Assembly (NCBI GenBank): GCA_005879505.1
Contig: VBKQ01000109.1
Span: forward strand, 1 to 14,417
DNA length: 14,417 bases
From: Deltaproteobacteria bacterium
GTDB lineage: Bacteria; Myxococcota; Myxococcia; Myxococcales; 40CM-4-68-19
Reading direction: 5' to 3'
The notes below the pieces were generated by a model. The model did not search any database, had not been told where the DNA came from, and saw only the letters and a program-made list of their open reading frames with translations. The translations under genes and the position numbers were made by a program. Shown in pieces: positions 7,908 through 13,332 of the stretch. The number at the start of each line of letters is the position of its first letter. Position 1 is the stretch's first letter.

Positions 7908-9340
7908 GGCCTTCCCCAGCGCGGCAATGCGCTACGCAGCTGCGCCTCGCTCGAGAGGAGGAAGGTCGCTTGCGTCGCGACTTCCTCTCCCTCGATGAGA
8001 CCGGCCAGTACCTCGTCATAGTCTCCTGCCATCGCGCCGACCTTGACTTCCGTCGCTTGCAACCGTCCCTCACCTCGCTTGACGAAAGCGTACCGGTGCT
8101 CTCCCGAAGCGAGGAGCGCGTTGTCCGGCACCGCCAGGCGGTTTCCGAGCGGCACCTCCACGCTCACGTCGACGAACATCCCTAGCTTGAAGGAAAGCTG
8201 CGCGTTCGGGAATGCCAGGCGAGCCCGCACCGCCCGCGTCTTTTCCTCGACTGTCGGGTAGACGAACTGCACGGTTCCCTTCCAGCTAACGCCGCTCGCC
8301 CACGGCAGGCTCATCGTCGCCGGCTGTCCGGGCTGCAGGTAGGGTGCATCCGATTCGAATAGGTCGGCGAGCACCCAGATCCGCCCCAGGTTGCCGATGC
8401 GGTACAGGACGTTGCCTGCCATGGCGCGCGTCCCTACGACCACATTCTTCTCCAGCACGGCGCCGCTCGCCGGGCTATGGATGGTCACGCGCGGCTCGGC
8501 CTTGCCGCGTTTGCGCAGATCGACGACCTGCGAATCAGAGAGGCCCCACAGCCGCAGCCGTTCCTCCGACGCGCGGATCAATTGCTCGTTCCCTGGCACA
8601 CCCTGGCTGTGGATCGCGACCAGATAATCCTGCTCGCTGGCGAGCAGGTCGGGACTGTACAGGACGAGCAACGGTTGCCCCGCCTTCACGGATTGCCCGG
8701 TCTGGTCGACGAACAGCTTCTCGACGTAGGCGTCGTACTTCAGGACGACGTCAGCCACCTGGGTTTCGTCCACCTGTACGCGCCCGGAGGCCCGTAGCGA
8801 CAGCGAGAGCGGCCTGCGCTCTACCTTCGCGAAGACCACGCCGATCAGCTGCTGGCGCTCGGGGGTCATCTCCAGCATCTGCGGAGCCCCTTCCCGTGCT
8901 CCCGCTCCGGCCCCCCGCGACTCGACCGTGTATCCCTTGCGCGGCGGCGACACCTTGAACTTCAGCTGTCCGGGAGCATGGCCCGGTGCGTCGATCTCGA
9001 GCGTCAGATACCAGTCGCCGAGCATGGAGAGGGTGTAGCTGACGTCGTACTTGCCGCCACCGAGCGGCTTCGTCTCGCCGTTGCCCTTCATCTCCGGCAT
9101 GGCACCCATCGCAGGCATGTCGTAGACGAAGCCGACGCGTGCGCCGTCGACCGCCTTGCCGTTCGTGTCATTCACGGTCACGTGCAGCACGTTTTCGCCT
9201 GCGCGAGGCGGATCGGGATCGATGGCGATCTGGACGAGCAAGTCTCCCGCGTGCAGTGCGTCGCCTGCGGTCGCCTTCGACTTCGCGCACGCCGCAGCCA
9301 GCAAAACGAACGTGATCGTCCAGCTAGTGATGCTCTTCAT
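7904..9340 (-). CDS. cusB: CusB-type periplasmic adaptor with N-terminal YtkA/FixH-like domain, probable lipoprotein
   Basis: This membrane-fusion protein would link the RND pump to the outer-membrane channel. The N-terminus MKSITSWTITFVLLAAAC is a lipoprotein-like signal with Cys18; the lipobox AAAC is slightly off consensus at -3. Residues about 35-132 form an immunoglobulin-like YtkA/FixH-type domain (PRAGENVLHVTVNDTNGKAV, then GGKYDVSYTLSMLGDWYLTL). This domain contains a Met cluster, M75, M78, M81 and M84, of the sort used for soft-metal binding. The adaptor core follows: the beta-barrel/lipoyl parts include VDETQVADVV (190-199), YSPDLLASEQDYL (228-240), IHSPASGAVLEKNVVVG (287-303) and IWVLADLFESD (321-331), and the end is a C-terminal domain to 478. 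E. coli CusB lacks the YtkA-like domain. ATG 9340 has GGAGG upstream and overlaps the end of the outer-membrane factor gene by 17 bases. Confidence 0.9.
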   Translation of the reverse strand: MKSITSWTITFVLLAAACAKSKATAGDALHAGDLLVQIAIDPDPPRAGENVLHVTVNDTNGKAVDGARVGFVYDMPAMGAMPEMKGNGETKPLGGGKYDVSYTLSMLGDWYLTLEIDAPGHAPGQLKFKVSPPRKGYTVESRGAGAGAREGAPQMLEMTPERQQLIGVVFAKVERRPLSLSLRASGRVQVDETQVADVVLKYDAYVEKLFVDQTGQSVKAGQPLLVLYSPDLLASEQDYLVAIHSQGVPGNEQLIRASEERLRLWGLSDSQVVDLRKRGKAEPRVTIHSPASGAVLEKNVVVGTRAMAGNVLYRIGNLGRIWVLADLFESDAPYLQPGQPATMSLPWASGVSWKGTVQFVYPTVEEKTRAVRARLAFPNAQLSFKLGMFVDVSVEVPLGNRLAVPDNALLASGEHRYAFVKRGEGRLQATEVKVGAMAGDYDEVLAGLIEGEEVATQATFLLSSEAQLRSALPRWGRP

Positions 9341-10571
9341 GTCCCGCCTCCGCGGCTCGCTCGAGTCCCAGGTCGCTGCCGACAGCTCGCTGCAATTCCG
9401 CGAGCCGCTGCTCGTAGCTGGCGAGATGCATCGCCAGGTTCATCTCGTGCATGCGCAAGTCGCGCGCGGCTTCGAGCACCATCGTGAAATCCGTCCTGCC
9501 GGCCGCATAGCTGGACCGCCCGCTTTCCACCGCGTGCCGGGCAATAGGGATCAGCTGGTGGTGGAGGTCGATCTGATGCATCTCCGCGAGCAGGTGCGCG
9601 TGCCCTTCCGCCACCTCGGACGCGACCCGGTTGCGCAGCGCGTGCTCGGCTTCCTGGGCGGCGATGAGCTGCGCCTGCGCCGCGTCGATGCGCGGCTCGT
9701 TCTTGCTCCCGAAGAAGATCGGCAGGTTCACCTGAAAACCGGCGAAGAGGAAATCAGAAACGCCCGTGGGGTTGCGGAACATGTGCATCTCGGCGGCAAA
9801 GAGCCCCAGGTCCGGGATCCGGTTCGCGCGCGCCAGACGCTCTTGCGCGTGCGCTCCCGCAATCGCGGCGCGCGAGCTGGCCAGCTCGGGACGTTCGCGC
9901 AACGCTCGTTCGGTCAGGACCATCGCGTCCGGAAATCGTGCCAGCACGCCCGGCTCCGTCGTGTTGCCGGGTACAGAAGCGGGGTCGCGATCGAGGAGCG
10001 CGGCGAGCCTGGCCCAGGCGGAGCGGCGATGATCGATCGCGGTCTCTCGCTCGGAGCGGACTTGAATGAGCGCACCCTGCGCCCGGAGCAGCTCGACCTG
10101 CTCGGCCTTTCCCGTCGAAACACGCGCTTCCGACGAGCGCAGAACGACGTTGAGGATGGCCTCCAGCTCGTCGTCAATCTGCTGGGTGCGGTCCGCGAGG
10201 AAGAGGTCGAAATACGCCGAGGCGACCTGCGTCTCCACCTCGCGCTGCTTCTGGTCGAGGTCCGCTCCCGCCATCGCGGCGTCAGCCCGCGCCGCGTCCG
10301 CGCGCGCGCCGCGCTTTCCGCCCAATGGGAAGCTCTGGCTGAGCTGGACCATCACCGGGACCGTGGAGAAATCGGCCGGCGCATTCCAGAGCTGGACCAT
10401 CAGCATCGGGTCGTCCAGCGCGCCTGCAGGCCCGACGGCGCTGTGCGTAGCGCGCACGCGCGCCGTCGCGGCCTTCAACTCCGGATTCTTCTCTCGCGCC
10501 TCGCGGAGGAGATCCGCCAGGCGAAGAGGGGGTGGCGCAGCGAGCGCCACGGACAGCAGCACTGCGATCAT
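9324..10571 (-). CDS. TolC-family outer-membrane efflux protein (CusC role)
   Basis: This is the outer-membrane channel of the Cus-like exporter. Counting from ATG 10571 it has 415 residues: a signal peptide (MIAVLLSVALAA), then two outer-membrane efflux repeats at about 15-193 and 220-400. These carry the long amphipathic helices typical of the family (for example AREKNPELKAATARVRA and QSFPLGGKRGARADAARADA). The longer open frame, starting 28 codons earlier, is not the likely gene, because ATG 10571 has a perfect GGGAGG six bases upstream and starts directly at the signal peptide. Unlike E. coli CusC it has no lipobox cysteine. The C-terminus GHEEHH is rich in His and acidic residues and could bind metal; that is inference. 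The CusC role rests on position directly before cusB and cusA, since substrate cannot be read from this family. Confidence 0.9.
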   Translation of the reverse strand: MIAVLLSVALAAPPPLRLADLLREAREKNPELKAATARVRATHSAVGPAGALDDPMLMVQLWNAPADFSTVPVMVQLSQSFPLGGKRGARADAARADAAMAGADLDQKQREVETQVASAYFDLFLADRTQQIDDELEAILNVVLRSSEARVSTGKAEQVELLRAQGALIQVRSERETAIDHRRSAWARLAALLDRDPASVPGNTTEPGVLARFPDAMVLTERALRERPELASSRAAIAGAHAQERLARANRIPDLGLFAAEMHMFRNPTGVSDFLFAGFQVNLPIFFGSKNEPRIDAAQAQLIAAQEAEHALRNRVASEVAEGHAHLLAEMHQIDLHHQLIPIARHAVESGRSSYAAGRTDFTMVLEAARDLRMHEMNLAMHLASYEQRLAELQRAVGSDLGLERAAEAGHEEHH

Positions 10572-10577
10572 TGCGAA

Positions 10578-10583
10578 CCTCCC
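10578..10583 (-). promoter_or_regulatory. Ribosome binding site that decides the start of the outer-membrane factor
   Basis: On the minus strand GGGAGG stands six bases before ATG 10571. This supports the 415-residue product over a 443-residue reading. Confidence 0.7.
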
Positions 10584-10621
10584 GCCGGAGCGCAGCGGTT
10601 TGGGTGAACAAACGTGCACGA

Positions 10622-10643
10622 TCCGGGCACGGACGTGCCCGGA
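10622..10643 (-). repeat. Strong hairpin between the Cys-protein gene and the efflux operon core
   Basis: TCCGGGCAC and GTGCCCGGA form a perfect 9-bp GC-rich inverted repeat around a 4-base loop. It lies in the 91-base gap after the stop of the small Cys protein and before the outer-membrane factor. There is no T-run directly after the stem in the direction of transcription, so a classical intrinsic terminator is not supported. Attenuation, RNA processing or 3'-end protection are possible. Confidence 0.55.
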
Positions 10644-10662
10644 GCGACGCTTCACCCGAGGC

Positions 10663-11061
10663 TCAGATCAGCAAGGCTCGATGACTGAGGTATGCCGGTG
10701 GTCCGGCAGATGGTGCGATGGCACGATGCGGCTCGGGTGCAGCGGGCGCGAATACGTGCGCGAGCAGCACCGGGGCGGCGTCGATGGCGACAATGGTTGG
10801 CGCCTGCTGCCGCTCCTCCTTCACCAGCCGGACCCCATCGAGCGCGTGGAAAGTCCTCTTCTGGCAGCACGCGCCTTCGCGAACCTGCGCGTGCTCCGGC
10901 GCGGCCGCCTCCGCACAGCTGACGATCTCCTGGCCCGTGTACCGACAGAACAGCCGGGTGCTGGTCACCGCCGGAGAGACGATGACCGCCAAAAGGGCAA
11001 GAACGGAGGCGCTACGCCGCAGCACTGCGAGACCATAACCCACCGTTCTCGCCACCGCCAC
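10663..11061 (-). CDS. Small exported Cys-containing protein linked to the Cus pump
   Basis: I do not recognise a named family. The 132-residue reading from GTG 11061 has a hydrophobic segment (ASVLALLAVIVSPAVTS, about 18-34) that looks like a signal peptide. Next comes LFCRYTGQEIVSC and GACCQKRTF, giving four cysteines (C39, C49, C65, C66) in a 28-residue stretch, followed by a low-complexity Ala/Pro tail that includes a second hydrophobic run. GTG 11025 would begin the signal more neatly (MLRRSASVL...), giving 120 residues; neither start has a strong ribosome site. The gene lies 91 bases before the outer-membrane factor on the same strand, so it is probably co-transcribed with the pump. The cysteines suggest copper or silver binding, or a disulfide-bonded periplasmic partner; this is inference from context. 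Confidence 0.65.
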   Translation of the reverse strand: MAVARTVGYGLAVLRRSASVLALLAVIVSPAVTSTRLFCRYTGQEIVSCAEAAAPEHAQVREGACCQKRTFHALDGVRLVKEERQQAPTIVAIDAAPVLLAHVFAPAAPEPHRAIAPSAGPPAYLSHRALLI

Positions 11062-11072
11062 GATCCAGGCAG

Positions 11073-11085
11073 GGATCGACGATCC
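11073..11085. repeat. Short palindrome upstream of the Cys-protein gene
   Basis: GGATCG and CGATCC flank a single central base, in the short gap between the broken methyltransferase and the Cys-protein start. It is sized like a repressor half-site pair, but no clear -35/-10 boxes accompany it and such a short palindrome can occur by chance. Confidence 0.25.
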
Positions 11086-11112
11086 TGCACCGGCCGGCGG
11101 ACCTGACCAGCC

Positions 11113-11534
11113 TCACGCCGGCTTGCGCGCGATCAGCTCCGCCGCGCCGTGGCGGTGGTCTGACTCGCGGGCCGCAACGCACGTCGGATCTGCGCGAACA
11201 GCGGCCGATGCAAGAAGTAGAAGTCGCACACCAGATCGTGCTCGCCCTCGATGCGGAAGCGGGGCGACTCGATGTCTGCGACCTCCCCCAGGATCCGCTG
11301 GGAGACGCCCCGTTTGTACGCCACATCGAGCATTCGCTGCACGCCGACCCGGGAGCCGTCGATGGCATGCACCTTCCATCCGTGCTCCGCGAGGAAGATG
11401 GCGTGCCGTCCCGCGCCACAGGCGAGATCCAGCGCGCTCCCCGGCGCGATGCCCTCGATCGCATGCGGCAGCGGAGGCGAAGGCACGTACCCGTGCAGCT
11501 CGTCGCCTCGCAAGAATCGCTCGTCCCAGTCCAT
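11113..11534 (-). pseudogene. Class I SAM-dependent methyltransferase (TehB-like) with internal deletion and frameshift
   Basis: Relatives are about 190-200-residue cytosolic methyltransferases; the substrate is usually unknown, and TehB-type members act in oxyanion resistance. From ATG 11534 (AAGGAG six bases upstream) the product begins MDWDERFLRGDELHGYVPSP, with SAM motif I ALDLACGAGRHAIFLAEHGW and the acidic strand-2 end HAIDGS. It continues through DLVCDFYFLHRPLF to RRALRP. In that frame it soon stops after an unrelated tail. In another frame the family-like C-terminus HRHGAAELIARKPA appears right after the same point and ends at TGA 11113-11115. The junction is at about 11161-11171. The expected 50-60 residues between LRP(GG) and the C-terminal strand are absent, so this is a deletion, not only an indel. 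The remaining 422 bases are 2 modulo 3. It sits between two copper-linked genes on the same strand. Confidence 0.75.
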
Positions 11535-11540
11535 CCTGCT

Positions 11541-11546
11541 CTCCTT
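11541..11546 (-). promoter_or_regulatory. Ribosome binding site of the methyltransferase pseudogene
   Basis: AAGGAG on the minus strand lies six bases before ATG 11534. This start is favoured over GTG 11549, which would overlap the site itself. The signal is intact although the gene downstream is broken. Confidence 0.6.
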
Positions 11547-11607
11547 CACAAGGACAGCCGGGCCTCAGGGTATCAGCGCGCGCGTGCGAGATCATCGGCA
11601 AGAGCGC

Positions 11608-12210
11608 CTACTCGACGACCAGCGTGCCCATCATGGCCGGATGGATGCTGCAGTGATAGTGGTAGGTGCCTTTCGTCGTGATGGTTTGCGTCGGCGTGGT
11701 GGTGCCCTGGTTGACAGCCACCGTGGCCGGCGGCGGCGTGTTGTCGGCCACCACGGTGTGATCGGTGTCGGAGGCGTGCCACCGCACCGGCGTCCCGGCG
11801 GCGACCGTTGTGCTGACGGGTGAAGTCTGGGCTCCGAGGTTCCATTCGATGGTGACGGCGGCCGGAGTGGCGCCGACCGTGACCGTCGCCTGGCCGGTTG
11901 CGGAGCCGGTCGTGGCCATGATCACCGCGGTCCCATTCGCGACCGCCGTGACGACCCCGTTCGCGTCGACGGTTGCGACGGCCGTGTCTGAGCTCGACCA
12001 GCTGGCCATGACCTGCAGGAGGGTGCTTCCGCCGTATTGCCCGGCCACGCTCTCGTATGCTGCGAGCTGGAGGGTCCCACCCGGAGCGGCGATGGCGGAA
12101 GACTGGGTGCCGACCGCTTGCACCACGAGAGCCTGCGGGCTCCCGCCTGTGCTGGAGGAGGAGTAAGAGCCACCGCAAGCCGCGACGAAGACCAGCAATA
12201 ACCGGCGCAT
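11608..12210 (-). CDS. Lipoprotein with bacterial Ig-like (BIG2) domain and C-terminal type 1 copper cupredoxin domain
   Basis: This is a 200-residue exported protein. The signal MRRLLLVFVAAC ends in a good lipobox (VAAC, Cys12), followed by a Ser/Gly-rich linker, so it should be membrane-anchored facing the periplasm or cell surface. Residues about 38-112 resemble a BIG2 Ig-like domain (TLQLAAYE, then MASWSSSDTAVATVDANGVV). Residues about 117-200 are a cupredoxin: TPVRWHASDTDHTVVADN gives His151, and YHCSIHPAMMG gives Cys187, His190 and Met193. The C-x2-H-x2-M spacing is that of amicyanin, so a mononuclear type 1 copper site for electron transfer or copper handling is predicted. ATG 12210 has GAGG seven bases upstream; an in-frame TTG just before it is not favoured. 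It is the first gene of the minus-strand series leading into the Cus exporter, 73 bases before the methyltransferase pseudogene. Confidence 0.85.
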   Translation of the reverse strand: MRRLLLVFVAACGGSYSSSSTGGSPQALVVQAVGTQSSAIAAPGGTLQLAAYESVAGQYGGSTLLQVMASWSSSDTAVATVDANGVVTAVANGTAVIMATTGSATGQATVTVGATPAAVTIEWNLGAQTSPVSTTVAAGTPVRWHASDTDHTVVADNTPPPATVAVNQGTTTPTQTITTKGTYHYHCSIHPAMMGTLVVE

Positions 12211-12220
12211 CAATGCACCT

Positions 12221-12238
12221 CATCGATGTCGATCGATG
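12221..12238. repeat. Inverted repeat next to the cupredoxin gene start
   Basis: CATCGAT and ATCGATG are perfect 7-bp arms around the four bases GTCG. The repeat touches the ribosome binding region of the cupredoxin lipoprotein, so it could be an operator or a structure that controls translation. Confidence 0.4.
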
Positions 12239-12268
12239 GACAGGGTCGAGTAACTTTTCTCGGCCAGA

Positions 12269-12294
12269 TTTCCCGGCTTTGAGTCGTCGGGAAA
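12269..12294. repeat. Inverted repeat TTTCCCG/CGGGAAA in the divergent region
   Basis: The two 7-bp arms are 12 bases apart, so their centres lie 19 bases apart, close to two helical turns. It sits about 60-80 bases upstream of the cupredoxin start and is a plausible regulator-binding site for the copper series. Confidence 0.4.
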
Positions 12295-12450
12295 GTTCTC
12301 GATTCACTCTGGAATAAGAAAGCCTGGGCTGGAGTCTCGTTGAACCTCCCACTGTCTCCGACAAGTGGCCCGAACTACTTCCTGGCAGCTTGCGCGCGCC
12401 TATAGATCCCGCCGGCCTGTCCTGCGTTTCAAGATCGCAGGAGGCCACTC

Positions 12451-13311
12451 ATGACTCGCGCTCTCGCTGCTCTGGTGCTCTTTGCTGCCCTGCCCTCGCA
12501 GGCGCTCACCAATCATTCGGGACCGTACGAATTGCAAGTGCTCATCGGCGGTGCACCAGCGCGCACGTTCCGCCACGACGGCGATACGTTCGTGCTCGGC
12601 TACCTCGGCGAGCGGTACACGCTCCGCGTCGTCAACCACAGCGGGCGGCGCGTCGAGGCCGTCGTCTCCGTGGACGGGCGCGACGTCGTCGACGGCAAGC
12701 CCGCCGACTGGCGCGAGAGGCGCGGCTATCTCGTGCCGGCGTTGGGCAGCGTGGACATCGACGGTTGGCGGCTCTCGCAGCAGGAGGCGGCGGCATTCCG
12801 CTTTTCGTCCGTGTCCGAGTCGTACGCGGCGAAGACCGGCAACGCGCGCGAGGTGGGGGTCATCGGCGTCGCGATCTTTCCCGAGCGCTGGTATCCCCCG
12901 CCGCGGCCGCAACCGCTCTACCCGCCACCGCCAGCGCCCTGGAACGGCGGTCTGCGTGGCGACCTCAAAGGGCAGCAGCGCGGGAGCCCGGCGCCGGAGG
13001 CCGAGCAGGGAGCGCCCGCGACGGCGCCTCCCGCCTCGCCACTCGCGCGCAAGCCCGCCGAGCGGCCCGGTCTTGGTACCGAGTTCGGCGAAGCCGTCTC
13101 CTCTCAAGTGACCGAGGTTCCTTTCGAGCGCGCGCACGAGCGGCCCGAGGCCGTGATTGGCGCGCGCTACGACGATCGCGCCGGGCTCGTCGCGCTCGGC
13201 ATAGAGGTGGATGGTGGCGCGATCAGCGAAGCCGAGCTACGTCGCGGCGCCGAGCCGTTTCCGATCGTCGAGCGCGGCTACGCCGTACCGCCGCCGGGCT
13301 GGCGACGGTGA
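12451..13311 (+). CDS. Exported proline-rich protein of unknown function
   Basis: This is a 286-residue protein without an assigned function that I can support. It starts with a clear signal peptide (MTRALAALVLFAALPSQA). The N-terminal domain (about 24-147) is beta-rich: YELQVLIGGAPARTFRHDGDTFV, then LRVVNHSGRRVEAVVSVDGR, SVDIDGWRLSQ and VGVIGVAIFPE. I have seen this pattern in conserved hypothetical proteins of myxobacteria and related lineages. A proline-rich linker (WYPPPRPQPLYPPPPAP, 147-163) and a low-complexity Ala/Pro/Glu stretch lead to a second conserved-looking block, GLGTEFGEAVSSQVTEVPFER (207-227), and RYDDRAGLVALGI (239-251). The ATG has an ideal AGGAGG six bases upstream. It is transcribed divergently from the copper series and ends 21 bases before the convergent binding-protein gene, so it is likely a single-gene unit. 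Confidence 0.8.
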   Translation: MTRALAALVLFAALPSQALTNHSGPYELQVLIGGAPARTFRHDGDTFVLGYLGERYTLRVVNHSGRRVEAVVSVDGRDVVDGKPADWRERRGYLVPALGSVDIDGWRLSQQEAAAFRFSSVSESYAAKTGNAREVGVIGVAIFPERWYPPPRPQPLYPPPPAPWNGGLRGDLKGQQRGSPAPEAEQGAPATAPPASPLARKPAERPGLGTEFGEAVSSQVTEVPFERAHERPEAVIGARYDDRAGLVALGIEVDGGAISEAELRRGAEPFPIVERGYAVPPPGWRR

Positions 13312-13332
13312 CACCAGCCCGCGGCAACGATG

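Larger units (their letters stand above)
12211..12450. promoter_or_regulatory. Divergent control region between the cupredoxin series and the proline-rich protein
   Basis: This gap separates two genes transcribed away from each other and should carry the promoter of the copper series as well as that of 12451-13311. It is visibly more AT-rich in its central part than the flanking genes. TATAGAT at 12401-12407 could be a -10 box for the plus-strand gene, but I find no good -35 partner. Two inverted repeats lie on the cupredoxin side and are listed separately. No reading frame here looks coding. Confidence 0.45.

Noticed and set aside
9156..10607. A 483-codon open frame on the plus strand
   Set aside because: It lies opposite the outer-membrane factor and the cusB start, has no signal, domain or sensible composition, and is explained by high-GC antisense of real codons.
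10652..11106. Plus-strand open frames opposite the Cys-protein gene
   Set aside because: They are Arg/Ala/Ser-rich shadows; only the minus-strand frame has a signal-like segment and patterned cysteines, although its start is uncertain.
12378..12407. Full promoter for the proline-rich protein built on TATAGAT
   Set aside because: Spacings of 16-18 bases upstream give only TTCCTG, CTTCCT or ACTTCC, which are too poor for a -35 box to be claimed.
11573..12448. A 291-codon open frame on the minus strand over the cupredoxin gene
   Set aside because: It is Arg/Gly/His-rich and low in complexity; the overlapping frame encodes a clear lipoprotein with a copper site and a good ribosome site.
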